From NCBI GenBank assembly GCA_015657635.1, contig JACDQM010000005.1:1-39251 (forward strand): a stretch of DNA of 39,251 nt, read 5' to 3'. The notes under the pieces are model-generated. The model was not told the origin of the DNA. It did no database searches and saw only the letters and a program-made list of their open reading frames with translations. Positions 20,646-28,979 of this stretch are shown here, piece after piece. The position numbers were made by a program, and so were the translations under genes. Source of the DNA: Roseateles sp. Its GTDB lineage: Bacteria; Pseudomonadota; Gammaproteobacteria; Burkholderiales; Burkholderiaceae_C. Numbering within the stretch: position 1 is the first letter of the stretch; the number at the start of each line of letters is the position of its first letter.

Positions 20646-21929
20646 ATGTCCCAGTCCGCCCTATCCGCTGCAAGAGCCGTCGTCATTGGGGGTGGGCCGG
20701 CCGGTCTGATGGCGGCCGAGCGCTTGCGCGCCGCGGGTTGCGAAGTGGATGTGTTCGATGCCATGGCCTCGGTGGGACGCAAGTTCCTGTTGGCCGGAAA
20801 GGGCGGTCTGAACCTGACGCATTCCGAAGACGGCGCGCTGTTTGCCACGCGCTTCGCCACCGGCCGCGCCGAGCCTTGTGCCGAGGTGGCGCAGTGGCTG
20901 GCCCGGCTCGATGGCCCGGGTCTGCGCGACTGGGCGCTCGAGCTGGGCGTGGAGACCTTCGTCGGCTCCTCGGGCCGCGTCTTCCCGGTCGACATGAAGG
21001 CGGCACCGCTGTTGCGTGCCTGGCTGGCCCGGCTGCGCGCCTCAGGCGTGCGCTTTCATATGCGCCACCACTGGCTGGGCTGGACCGAAGACGGCGCGCT
21101 GCGTTTTCGCCATGGCGACGAAGAGCGCGTGGTGCCGGCTGATGTGCTGGTGCTGGCGCTGGGCGGTGCGTCCTGGCCGCAGCTGGGCTCCAACGCCGGC
21201 TGGGTGCCGATCCTGGCCGCGCGCGGCGTGGCGGTGGCGGGGCTGCGTCCGGCCAACTGCGGCTTCGATGTCGGCCGGCTGCGCGCTGGCGCCGCCGAGC
21301 CGGGCTGGAGCGCGCTGTTCCGCGACAAGTTCGCCGGCCAGCCGGTCAAGCCGGTGGCGCTTCACTTCCAGGGTCAGAGCGGCCGCAGCTTCAGCCGCCA
21401 GGGCGAGTTCGTCATCACGGCCAGCGGCGTCGAGGGCTCGCTGATCTATGCGGCCTCCAGCCTCTTGCGCGAGGAGATCGAGGACCATGGCGAAGCCTTG
21501 ATCCATCTGGACTTGCTGCCCTCGCGCAGCGAGGCCTTTGTGGCTGACGAGGTGGCGCGGCCGCGCGGCCCGCGCTCGATGTCCACCCACCTGAAGAGCC
21601 GTCTGGGTATCGAGGGCTTGAAGGCCTCGCTGCTGCACGAGGTGCTGAGCAAGGATCAATATGGCGACACGGCCACGCTGGCGCGTGCCCTCAAGCACCT
21701 GCCGATCCGCCTGCAGGCGGCACGCCCGGTGGCCGAGGCCATCAGCAGCGCCGGCGGCGTCTGCCTGCCCGAGCTCGACGAGCATCTGATGCTGCGCAAG
21801 CTGCCCGGCGTGTTCTGCGCCGGCGAGATGCTGGACTGGGAAGCCCCCACCGGCGGCTATCTGCTGACTGCCAGCATGGCCGGCGGCGCGGCGGCCGGCG
21901 AGGGCGCGGCGGCCTGGCTGCGGCGCTGA
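20646..21929 (+). CDS. NAD(P)/FAD-dependent oxidoreductase, HI0933/TIGR03862-type flavoprotein
   Basis: A 427-residue flavoprotein. The start at 20646 places the FAD-binding AVVIGGGPAGLMAAERL near the N-terminus (about 10-26), and KFLLAGKGGLNLTHSE (about 48-63) is the diagnostic follow-on motif of the HI0933/BaiN group. Further family segments are GRVFPVDMKAAPLLRAWL, VLALGGASWPQLGSNAGW, EFVITASGVEGSLIYAAS and the C-terminal GVFCAGEMLDWEAPTGGYLLTAS that closes the FAD site. Cytosolic; the physiological substrate of this group is unknown. The start has only a weak ribosome binding site. It converges with the lipoprotein gene, four bases apart. Confidence 0.93.
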   Translation: MSQSALSAARAVVIGGGPAGLMAAERLRAAGCEVDVFDAMASVGRKFLLAGKGGLNLTHSEDGALFATRFATGRAEPCAEVAQWLARLDGPGLRDWALELGVETFVGSSGRVFPVDMKAAPLLRAWLARLRASGVRFHMRHHWLGWTEDGALRFRHGDEERVVPADVLVLALGGASWPQLGSNAGWVPILAARGVAVAGLRPANCGFDVGRLRAGAAEPGWSALFRDKFAGQPVKPVALHFQGQSGRSFSRQGEFVITASGVEGSLIYAASSLLREEIEDHGEALIHLDLLPSRSEAFVADEVARPRGPRSMSTHLKSRLGIEGLKASLLHEVLSKDQYGDTATLARALKHLPIRLQAARPVAEAISSAGGVCLPELDEHLMLRKLPGVFCAGEMLDWEAPTGGYLLTASMAGGAAAGEGAAAWLRR

Positions 21930-21933
21930 GTCG

Positions 21934-22353
21934 TCAGCAGCCCTCGATGCGGTGGCTGACGATGCGCAGGCCCTTGGCATCGAGCAGGTAATGCACCGTG
22001 CATGAGAACGACGCGCTTTGCGGCCCGGTCGGCGCCTTGAGCGGGATCGACCGGGTGTAGCTCAGACGCTGCTGGCCCTGGGCATCGCGGCCGCGGCTGC
22101 TGGGCGGGCCTTGCTTGGCCAGCAGCTCCTGCACGCTGGCTCCATGCCAGTGCTGCTGGCTCTGGTCGAAGGCGGCCTGTCGTTGGCGGTCGCTGTTGTC
22201 GGCCGCGGGCGGCGTGCCAGCTGAACGATTCGGCATGACTGGGACGCTGGCACAAGCTGTTAGCAGAACCCATACCGAGCTCAGCAGCACGCCGGGGCGA
22301 GTGGTGCGGCGTCGGGGCTGGGCAGGGGCTTGATGTGCAGGCAGCGCTGTCAT
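21934..22353 (-). CDS. Small lipoprotein of unknown function
   Basis: A 139-residue protein with a long Arg-rich N-terminus, a hydrophobic segment and the lipobox LLTAC (Cys34). After a Ser/Pro/Gln-rich linker the mature part has WHGASVQELLAKQGPPSS and RLSYTRSI, a pattern seen in small lipoproteins of betaproteobacteria that resemble the BamE/SmpA fold (a helix followed by GxPxx and a Y-rich strand). A C-terminal pair of Cys (FSCTV, IEGC) could form a disulfide. Function is not known. Transcribed leftward, downstream of the TonB receptor gene with 112 bases between. Confidence 0.72.
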   Translation of the reverse strand: MTALPAHQAPAQPRRRTTRPGVLLSSVWVLLTACASVPVMPNRSAGTPPAADNSDRQRQAAFDQSQQHWHGASVQELLAKQGPPSSRGRDAQGQQRLSYTRSIPLKAPTGPQSASFSCTVHYLLDAKGLRIVSHRIEGC

Positions 22354-22465
22354 GGTGACATCAGCCTACACGCAGTACGGCCGCTGCGGGCACCGCCTTG
22401 TATCGAACTGCAGCCGCCGCCGGGCCTGACTTACCGCCTGAAACCTTGCCGATCCCTCAGAGGCC

Positions 22466-24778
22466 TCAGAGCTTGATTTCCAGCCGCGCCTGCCAGTTGG
22501 TGAAGGTGCGGCCGGCGCTCTCGGTGGTGGTTTGCAGCTTGCTGGTGGTGATCACGCTGGCGCTGCTGTAGTCCAGCGGCGCGATATTGCTGGCGGCCAG
22601 GCGCAGGCCGATGTCGCGGTTGATGTTCCACAACACGAAGGCGTCACCCACCAGCTTGCGGCTGCTGCTGCTGGCCAGCAGCGGGGTCTGCTGCACCGTG
22701 GTGGCCGGCGTCCAGTTGAGATTGCCGCCAAAGCTCAGCGGCAGGCCGCGCATGCGGTAGTCGGCGCCCAGATTGGCGGTGGCCTTGGGCTGCTGGTCGA
22801 GCCGGTTGTTGGGGCCGGGAATGCCGTCGACGCTGGAGCGGAACAGGCTCAGATTGCTGCGCAGTGAGACGGGGAGGGCGTCGTCGAAGAACTCGTCGAG
22901 GCGGAACTTGGCTTCCAACTCAATGCCGTAGGTGGTGGCATTGCCGATATTGCGCGGGCGCTGCACCCAGCGCGGCGTGCCGGACCAGCTGACGGTTTCC
23001 AGCGCGGTGACATTGCGGATCAGGTCGGTGATGCGGCGCGCAAAGGTGCTGACGCTCAGCACGCCGCCCTTGCTCAGGTAGCGCTCGAAGGCCAGGTCGA
23101 TGCCGGTGGCCAGCTCGGGCTTGAGATCGGGGTTGCCGGCGCGGTCGGGGTAGCTGCCAGTGTCGGGGTCGAGCTCGTATTGCGGGTTGATCGTCGGCCG
23201 CGCGATCAGGTTCTGCACATCGGGCGCGCGGTAGCTGCGTGTCAGGCTGACGCGCACCTGGTCGCGGCTTTTCTCGTTCGGCTTCCAGACGGTGTGGAAC
23301 AGCGGCGTCCAGACGCTGGAGTTGTTGCGCACCGCGTAGTTGGCGGCATCGCTGCTGGTGCGTATGCCTTCCCAGCGCAGGCCGGCATAGGCCGACCATT
23401 GCTTGCTGATCTGGAACTCGTCCTGCGCGTAGGCGGCCAGACGCAGCGTCGAGGCCTGCAACTCGTCGCCGTAGTCGGCCAGCTCGGGGCGCGGCAGGCC
23501 GTTGACCAGGCTGATGCGGGTCTGGTCGCGCTTGACGCCCTCGGCCTCCAGGCCGCCGACCAGGCTGTGCTCGCTGGCCTCCAGCTGGTGCGAGAGCTTG
23601 CTGGCCAGGTTCCAGGAGCGGTCCAGGCTGTCGGTCGTGTCGTCCTGGCGCTTGGAGAGCATCAGCGCGCCGGGCGTGCCGCGCCATTCCTGGCGCAGGC
23701 TGCGGCTGTCCAGCTTGGCCTGGCCGATGCCGCCGCGCAGCTCCAGGCGGCTGCTGTCCGACAGCCGCTGCATCCACATGCCGTTGAGCCGGCCCATGCG
23801 GAACTGGTTGTCGCCCTCGGTCTGCACCTGGTCGTAGTCGCGGCCCGGTACTTGGGTGAAGGCGCTGCTGCTCTTGCCCTGCGCGGCCACCAGAATGGGC
23901 ATGAAGTTCAGGGTGTTGCCGGCGTCCAGGCGCAGCTGCACACGGGCATTGACGTTGAGGCTGTCGCGCGTGCTTTCGCTGCTGCCGCTCTGACGTATCA
24001 CGCTGCTGGACCTGTCCGCCAGATTGAGCGTGGTGATGCGCGTGTCCACATCGTCCATGCGGCTGCCGCGGTTGGCCACCACGCTGGTGGTGTAGGCATG
24101 GCCGCTGCCTTCCTCGCCCAGCGTGTCGTTGCGGGTCCAGGAGAACTGCGGGCTCCACAGGCCTTTTTCATAGGCCGAGCCGACGCGCAGATCGTTGTTG
24201 CGCTTCACCAGCGCTTCACGCAGCACGATGTTGATGGTGCCGGCCACCGCACGCGCGCCGAATTCGGCGGTGGGCGCACGCATCACCTCGATGCGCTCCA
24301 CCTGCTCGGGCGGCAGGTCGTCCAGCGAGAAACCGGCCGGCATGCGCTCGCCATTGACCAGCACCTGGGTATAGCCCGCGCCCATGCCGCGCATGCGCGG
24401 CGCCCCGCCGCGGCCCGGGCGGCCGCCGGTGGTGACGCCGGGCAGGCGCTTCAGCGTCTCGGCCACGCTGGCGTCGCCGAAGCGCTCGATCTCCTCGCGG
24501 CCGATGACGATCTTGGATGCGGTGGAGGCGCGGCGCTGCGCCGTCTCACTGGCGCCGCCGCTGACTTCCACGCGCTCCAGCTGCTCGGCTTTGGGGTCGG
24601 CCTTGGCCGGCGCCGGCTGCGGCCGGGCGGCGGGCCGGCTGGCCGGCTTGCTGTCGGGCTGCGCCGCGCTGGCTGCCGGGGCCGGTGGTGCGACCGCGGT
24701 CTGGGCTGAGGCCCAGCCGGCGCTGAGCAGCGGCAGCAAGGCCAGGGTCAGGGGCGTGAACGAAGGGCGGCGGCGCAT
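22466..24778 (-). CDS. TonB-dependent outer-membrane receptor
   Basis: A 770-residue receptor from the ATG at 24778; a start at 24820 would only lengthen the leader. Signal peptide SFTPLTLALLPLLSAGWASA, then a Pro/Ala/Lys-rich spacer of about 45 residues, a TonB-box-like EQLERVEVSGG, and the plug domain (IGREEIERFGDASVAETLKRLPGV, GGAPRMRGMGAGYTQVLVNG, PPEQVERIEVMRAPTAEF, GTINIVLREA). The beta-barrel includes the usual SYRAPDVQNLI, NPDLKPELATGIDLAFERYL and ends in a C-terminal strand WQARLEIKL, with the hydrophobic last residue needed for barrel insertion. Ligand unknown; a peptide or metallophore is possible. It follows the D-aminopeptidase-like gene with 104 bases between, same strand. Confidence 0.92.
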   Translation of the reverse strand: MRRRPSFTPLTLALLPLLSAGWASAQTAVAPPAPAASAAQPDSKPASRPAARPQPAPAKADPKAEQLERVEVSGGASETAQRRASTASKIVIGREEIERFGDASVAETLKRLPGVTTGGRPGRGGAPRMRGMGAGYTQVLVNGERMPAGFSLDDLPPEQVERIEVMRAPTAEFGARAVAGTINIVLREALVKRNNDLRVGSAYEKGLWSPQFSWTRNDTLGEEGSGHAYTTSVVANRGSRMDDVDTRITTLNLADRSSSVIRQSGSSESTRDSLNVNARVQLRLDAGNTLNFMPILVAAQGKSSSAFTQVPGRDYDQVQTEGDNQFRMGRLNGMWMQRLSDSSRLELRGGIGQAKLDSRSLRQEWRGTPGALMLSKRQDDTTDSLDRSWNLASKLSHQLEASEHSLVGGLEAEGVKRDQTRISLVNGLPRPELADYGDELQASTLRLAAYAQDEFQISKQWSAYAGLRWEGIRTSSDAANYAVRNNSSVWTPLFHTVWKPNEKSRDQVRVSLTRSYRAPDVQNLIARPTINPQYELDPDTGSYPDRAGNPDLKPELATGIDLAFERYLSKGGVLSVSTFARRITDLIRNVTALETVSWSGTPRWVQRPRNIGNATTYGIELEAKFRLDEFFDDALPVSLRSNLSLFRSSVDGIPGPNNRLDQQPKATANLGADYRMRGLPLSFGGNLNWTPATTVQQTPLLASSSSRKLVGDAFVLWNINRDIGLRLAASNIAPLDYSSASVITTSKLQTTTESAGRTFTNWQARLEIKL

Positions 24779-24882
24779 GGTGATCAGCGAGGGCTTGGGG
24801 TCGTGGGCGGGGCGGAGCATCGCATGCCCGCTGCAGCTTTGTCAGCCGCAGGGCTTGGCTTCAAGAATCTTTACCTGGCGTC

Positions 24883-26481
24883 TCAGCTGCAGCGTTCGAA
24901 GCGCAGGCCCTTGATGCGGGCGGTGTCGACGCGCAGCGCCTGCACCCGGCCCTGGCCATCGCGCTCCAGCTGCAGCAGCTGGCGGCCCTGCATCCAGTAG
25001 CCCTGGCTCAACAGCTCGACGGTGTCGCCATCCAATCCCTGCAGCGTCCAGGCCTGCACGGTCTTGAGTAGCGGGCCTTCGGCCCACAGCGCCAGGCCGC
25101 CGGCGGCCGGCACGATGCGCCACTGCGTGGCGATGTCCGCGCAGTGGTAGTCGCCGGCCAGGCCCTCGGGCAGTGGCGGGCGCTGGGCCAGGCGCTGCAG
25201 GCTGTGGGGGCGGCCACGGCTGGCCTGCACGCGCAGCCGGTCGGCGCCATCCAGCCCCAGCAGCTGCAGCTCGTAGGCGCCCCGCAGCGGCAGCCAACGG
25301 CCGTCGGCGCTGGCCTGCATCTCGAAGTTCACGCCCCACTGCTGCGCCATCAGGCGGCCGCCCTGCTGGCTCAGCTCCAGCAGCTGGCGGCTGTCGGCAT
25401 TCCACCAGCAGCCGGCCAGCGCGGGCTCGGGTGCAGCGGCCGCGGGGGCCGGCAGGTCCAGCGCCAGCCGGGCAATCTCGCGCGCGGTCTTGTAGGGGTT
25501 GTGGCCGCCGTCATTGCTGATCACCACCACCGCCAGCTCGCGCTCGGGCAGCAGCAGGAACTCGGTGCGGAAGCCTGGCCACAGACCGCCATGGCCGATG
25601 CAGGCCAGGCCGTCCAGCGTGCTGCGCTCCAGGCCGCGCGCATAGGGCGAGGCTTCGCCGCCGTTCAGCGAAGCGGCCTGCATCAGATCGGCCGCCACAT
25701 CCGGCGCAGCGCCGGCCGGGCGCAGCAGGTGGGCCGCCCACTGCAGCATGTCCTGCACGCTGGACACCATGCCACCTTCGCCGCCATGTTCGAAGCCATG
25801 CTGAGCCCGGCGCCAGCCGCCGCCGACTTCGGCCGGCACCGGCAGATAGCCTGAAGCCAGGCGCGGCAGCGCCACATCACTCTCGACCAGCATGCGTGTC
25901 TGGCGCATGCCCAGCGGGCCGAAGAACTGCTGCTGCAGCAGCTCACCCAGGCTCTGGCCGGCGATGCGCTCGACGATCAGCCCCAGCAGCGCAAAGCCGC
26001 TGTTGCAGTAGAGAAACTGGCTGCCCGGCAAGAAGTTCAGATGGCGGTTGCGCAGCATCGCCTGCAGCAGCGTGGCGCGGTCCACGCGCAGGTCGAGGTT
26101 GACGCCGCCCAGCCGCAGCAGCTCCAGCATGTCGGGCAGGCCGCTGGTGTTGCGCATCAGGTGCTCGATGCGCACGACCGCGCCGTCCAGATCCCAGGGG
26201 CCCAGCTCGGGCAGGTGCTGGCGCACATCGTCCTGCTGCGACAGCCGGCCCTGGCGCTCCAGCAGCAGCGCGGCGGCCACGGTGAACTGCTTGGAGACCG
26301 AGGCGATGCGCAGCACGCTGTCGGCCTTCAGTGGCGTCAGCTGGGACAGATCCGCCATGCCATAGCCCTTGGCATGCAGCACCTCGCCGGCCTGCAGCAC
26401 GCCGACCACCAGGCCCGGTGCGCTGCGCCCGGCAAGATCGGTGAACAGGGCATCGATGCGGGCTTGGAGGGCGGAGTTCAT
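24883..26481 (-). CDS. Serine hydrolase of family S12, D-aminopeptidase (DAP)-like
   Basis: A 532-residue protein from the ATG at 26481. Without signal peptide it should be cytosolic. The N-terminal penicillin-recognising domain has the catalytic Ser61-Val-Ser-Lys64 (RIASVSKQFT), Tyr158-Cys-Asn160 and His297-Gly-Gly, matching the S/K/Y/H set of the Ochrobactrum D-aminopeptidase, with NTSGLPD and LPGSQFLYCNSGF segments also close. Beyond about residue 350 there are two beta-barrel-like domains (LAGCWWNADSRQLLELS; LAGDYHCADIATQWRIV), again as in that 520-residue enzyme, which removes N-terminal D-residues from peptides. A class C-type esterase is the alternative. Genetic link to the TonB receptor suggests use of imported peptides. 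Confidence 0.85.
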   Translation of the reverse strand: MNSALQARIDALFTDLAGRSAPGLVVGVLQAGEVLHAKGYGMADLSQLTPLKADSVLRIASVSKQFTVAAALLLERQGRLSQQDDVRQHLPELGPWDLDGAVVRIEHLMRNTSGLPDMLELLRLGGVNLDLRVDRATLLQAMLRNRHLNFLPGSQFLYCNSGFALLGLIVERIAGQSLGELLQQQFFGPLGMRQTRMLVESDVALPRLASGYLPVPAEVGGGWRRAQHGFEHGGEGGMVSSVQDMLQWAAHLLRPAGAAPDVAADLMQAASLNGGEASPYARGLERSTLDGLACIGHGGLWPGFRTEFLLLPERELAVVVISNDGGHNPYKTAREIARLALDLPAPAAAAPEPALAGCWWNADSRQLLELSQQGGRLMAQQWGVNFEMQASADGRWLPLRGAYELQLLGLDGADRLRVQASRGRPHSLQRLAQRPPLPEGLAGDYHCADIATQWRIVPAAGGLALWAEGPLLKTVQAWTLQGLDGDTVELLSQGYWMQGRQLLQLERDGQGRVQALRVDTARIKGLRFERCS

Positions 26482-26576
26482 GGCACGTCCCGTGGCTGTC
26501 TGAGGAGGTGGCGAGCAGTGTCGCACGCAGCTTTCGGCATGCCGGAGCTCACGTGCGCGCTGCGCCCGCCGCTGCG

Positions 26577-27650
26577 TCAAGCGCCGCCGCGCTTGCTGGC
26601 CAGACGCTCGCGCGCGCCCCGGCTGCGGGCCTTCCACTCGGCCAGCTGTTCGCGCCTTTGCTGCAGGTCCATCTGGCCGCGCTCGGCTTCACGCTGCAGC
26701 TTGTGAAAGCTCTTCAGCCGCGCCGGGTCCAGCGTGTCGCGCACCGCGCAGCCGGGCTCGTTGCCGTGGCTGCAGTTGCGGAAGCGGCAGGCGGGGGCCA
26801 GCCGGGCCACATCGTCGAAGCCGGCGGCCAGATCGGCCTCGTCAGCATCCAGCGCCAGGCCGCGCAGGCCCGGCGTGTCGATGATGCAGGCACCCTCAGG
26901 CGTGCGGTGCAGGCTGCGCGCCGTGGTGGTGTGGCGGCCGCGGCTGTCGTCGGCGCGCACGCCGCCGGTGTCCTGCAGGGCCAGGCCGCACAGCGTGTTG
27001 GTCAGCGTGCTCTTGCCCGCGCCGCTGGAACCCAGCAGCACCAGCGTGTTGCCTGCGGACAGCCAGGGCGCCAGTTGCACACGCGCATCCGGCTGCGTGC
27101 CGTCCAGCGCCAGCACGTCCACCGCGGCGCTGTGGGCCAGGTGGGCGCGCAGGCGCTGCACGCGCTGGCCGACGTCATCGCACTGGTCGGCCTTGCTGAG
27201 CACCACCACGCTGGCCACGCCGGCGGCGCGCGTCAGCAGCAGATAGCGGTCCAGGCGCGCCAGATTGAAGTCATGGTCCAGCCCCATCACCAGCAGGGCG
27301 GTGTCCACATTGGCCACCAGCGCCTGCAGCCGCCCGGCGGGCGTGCGTCGGCTCAGCGCGTTGAGCGGCGGCACGCGCTGATGGATCCAGTCGTCTTCGG
27401 CCACCAGCACCCAGTCGCCCACAGCCAGCGCTTCGCCGCAGGCCTGCAGCTCGCGCGCCAGTTCGGGCACGCAGCCAGCGCTGCGCGCACCGGCGGCGTC
27501 GGTGATGGTGTAGCGGTCGCGGTGGACCTCGGTGATGCGGGCCGGCCAAGTGCCGGTGGTGTCGCGCAGACTGGCCAGGCGGGCCAGCAAGGCATTGTTG
27601 AGACCCAGGCCACGCAGGGCCGTGAGCGTCTTGGAGTCGAGTTCGAGCAT
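26577..27650 (-). CDS. rsgA: Ribosome biogenesis GTPase RsgA
   Basis: A 357-residue circularly permuted GTPase. N-terminal OB-like domain (WPARITEVHRDRYTI), then G4 VVLSKADQ before G1 LLGSSGAGKST and G3 IDTPGLRG, the permuted order that defines RsgA/YjeQ. The C-terminal zinc motif is CRFRNCSHGNEPGC. RsgA binds the 30S subunit and checks late maturation. The ATG at 27650 (MLELDSKTLTAL) fits related proteins; a TTG at 27719 would add 23 residues with no similarity known to me. A basic C-terminal tail (RSRGARERLASKRGGA) could touch rRNA. It precedes the D-aminopeptidase-like gene by 95 bases. Confidence 0.93.
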   Translation of the reverse strand: MLELDSKTLTALRGLGLNNALLARLASLRDTTGTWPARITEVHRDRYTITDAAGARSAGCVPELARELQACGEALAVGDWVLVAEDDWIHQRVPPLNALSRRTPAGRLQALVANVDTALLVMGLDHDFNLARLDRYLLLTRAAGVASVVVLSKADQCDDVGQRVQRLRAHLAHSAAVDVLALDGTQPDARVQLAPWLSAGNTLVLLGSSGAGKSTLTNTLCGLALQDTGGVRADDSRGRHTTTARSLHRTPEGACIIDTPGLRGLALDADEADLAAGFDDVARLAPACRFRNCSHGNEPGCAVRDTLDPARLKSFHKLQREAERGQMDLQQRREQLAEWKARSRGARERLASKRGGA

Positions 27651-27793
27651 GTCGAGCACATCGCTTGATGAGAGCCCGGCACGGCGGCCTTCTTGGCCGT
27701 CGCGTGCAGGCGTGATCAATCCAGCCTGGACTGGGGTCCAGGCGCGGGAGGTGGTGCGATGTCGGCCGCGGCTGCGGCGCTAAAGCTCAGGGA

Positions 27794-27810
27794 GCCACGC
27801 GAGGCGTGGC
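27794..27810. terminator. Hairpin after the small ORF
   Basis: GCCACGC-GAG-GCGTGGC is a perfect 7-bp stem with a 3-base loop. On the leftward transcript it begins 9 bases after the small ORF stop. The sequence after it (TCCCTGAGCTTTAGC) is only weakly U-rich, so this may be an attenuator or a weak terminator before rsgA. Confidence 0.4.
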
Positions 27811-27819
27811 GTGCCGGAC

Positions 27820-27876
27820 TCAGGCGTGGCGCGGGAGCGCAGCCGACAGGAGGCGGGCAATATCAGTCTTGGCCAT
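27820..27876 (-). CDS. Possible 18-residue small ORF (leader peptide?)
   Basis: ATG at 27876 gives MAKTDIARLLSAALPRHA, ending in TGA. A textbook ribosome binding site (CAGGAG, seven bases before the ATG) precedes it, stronger than that of several neighbouring genes. An inverted repeat follows directly. It has no homologue I can name. It could be a leader peptide for rsgA control, a small amphipathic protein, or chance. Confidence 0.4.
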   Translation of the reverse strand: MAKTDIARLLSAALPRHA

Positions 27877-27940
27877 GGTGTGCTCCTGTGTGAGTGGAAG
27901 GAAGGTGCGCAGTGTGCCGCGCAGCCGGCGCGCAGGTCAA

Positions 27941-27955
27941 GGCGCTGTCAGCGCC
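27941..27955. terminator. Hairpin after NTF2-like gene
   Basis: GGCGCT-GTC-AGCGCC is a perfect 6-bp stem with a 3-base loop, 9 bases beyond the NTF2-like stop in the direction of transcription. No T-run follows, so termination would be weak or Rho-dependent. Confidence 0.4.
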
Positions 27956-27963
27956 GCGCCACA

Positions 27964-28329
27964 TCAGTCGGGGCTGAAGAAATAGACCTCGTGGATCAGG
28001 CCGTCGCGGCAGTGATAGACCACCATCACCGGCTGGGCCTCGGCGCTGCGGCCATGCACCCACTCGTAGTCGACCACCTTGCTGCCCATCACCAGGCGCT
28101 CGCGCACCTCGGCGCGGATGGCGGGGTTGGCGAAGGGGCCGCCGGCATAGCTTTCGCGGAAGCTGCTGATGCCTGAAGTGCGCGGCATCGGATCGGGCAG
28201 GCGCCAGACGCGCACATCGTCGGCATAACAGGCGCAGAACGCGTCCAGATCCTTGGCGTTGTAGGCCTCAAGCTGAGCTTGGGCCAGCTCGGCAGGGCTG
28301 CGCGTTGCGTTGTTGCTGGGTGAAGTCAT
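27964..28329 (-). CDS. Nuclear transport factor 2 (SnoaL-like) family protein
   Basis: A 121-residue protein with the cone-shaped NTF2/SnoaL fold signature: LAQAQLEAYNAKDLDAFCACYADDVRVW (about 14-41), FRESYAGGPFANPAIRAEVRERL and the closing VVYHCRDGLIHEVYFFSPD. Members are enzymes (ketosteroid isomerase, cyclases) or binding proteins; the active-site residues here do not decide. The ATG at 28329 overlaps the stop of the redoxin gene (ATGA), so the two are translationally coupled. A role together with the periplasmic redoxin is not obvious, because this protein has no signal peptide. Confidence 0.85.
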   Translation of the reverse strand: MTSPSNNATRSPAELAQAQLEAYNAKDLDAFCACYADDVRVWRLPDPMPRTSGISSFRESYAGGPFANPAIRAEVRERLVMGSKVVDYEWVHGRSAEAQPVMVVYHCRDGLIHEVYFFSPD

Positions 28330-28979
28330 GAGTTGGACGCGTACTTGATGCTGCAGCCATAGGCTTGCGAACTGCTGCGGCCGACCGGCTTGCCGGCGCG
28401 CAGATCGGCCAGGGCCAGGCGAACGAACTGATCGGCCCGGGCGATGTCTTCGTCGCGCGCGCTCGGGATGCTGTCGATGCCGCCGGCATAGGCCAGCCGG
28501 CCATCGGGCGCAATGACATACAGGTGCGGCGTCGTGCGCGCACCATACAGCCGGCCGATCTGGCCGCTCGGGTCGAGCAGCACGGCGGCGGGCTTGGCGC
28601 TGCGCTCGGTGTTCAGGCGCAGCGCCGTTGCACCGTCGACATGGCCCTGCGTGCCGGGCGCCGACGAGATGATCTGCAGCCAGACCACACCCTGGGCGGC
28701 GGCCTCCTGCTGTTGCTGGGGGATGTTGCCGCTGCGGTAATGCTTCTTGACGTAGGGGCAGTCGTGGTTGGTCCACTCCAGCACCACGGTCTTGCCGCGC
28801 AGGGACTTCAGCTCCAGGGTTCGGCCGTCGGCGGTGCTGGCGCTGAAGTCGGGTGCAGGCTGGCCGATGCTGGCGGTCGCGGCAGCCAGGGCGGGCAGTG
28901 CCGCCAGCGCGGAGCCGCCGATCAGGTGCAGCACGAAACGACGGGCCGCGAAGTGCGGATGCAGGACAGGCTTGAGCAT
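28326..28979 (-). CDS. Exported redoxin/thioredoxin-like protein
   Basis: A 217-residue protein of the AhpC/TSA-redoxin group. An N-terminal twin-arginine-like AARRFVLHLIGGSALAALPALAAA points to export. The thioredoxin fold follows: IGQPAPDFSASTADGRTLELKSLRGKTVVLEWTNHDCPYVKKHY, with the reactive Cys74 as a single Cys (no CxxC), and later TPHLYVIAPDGRLAYAGGID. A second Cys near the end (YGCSIKY, Cys210) may be the resolving residue. The start at 28979 has GGAGA upstream. Family members are peroxidases or thiol reductases of the cell envelope; the substrate is not known. Confidence 0.85.
   Translation of the reverse strand: MLKPVLHPHFAARRFVLHLIGGSALAALPALAAATASIGQPAPDFSASTADGRTLELKSLRGKTVVLEWTNHDCPYVKKHYRSGNIPQQQQEAAAQGVVWLQIISSAPGTQGHVDGATALRLNTERSAKPAAVLLDPSGQIGRLYGARTTPHLYVIAPDGRLAYAGGIDSIPSARDEDIARADQFVRLALADLRAGKPVGRSSSQAYGCSIKYASNS

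Larger units (their letters stand above)
27651..27963. other. 313-base spacer with a small ORF and two hairpins
   Basis: Between the NTF2-like stop and the rsgA start lie a hairpin just after the NTF2-like gene (27941-27955), an 18-codon leftward ORF with a good ribosome binding site (27820-27876) and a second hairpin behind it (27794-27810). The remaining 27651-27793 should carry the rsgA promoter; no clear sigma-70 boxes stand out. Confidence 0.5.

Noticed and set aside
23180..24709. 509-codon plus-strand open frame opposite the TonB receptor
   Set aside because: Antisense shadow with biased His/Ala/Gly/Gln composition; the minus strand holds a complete TonB-dependent receptor.
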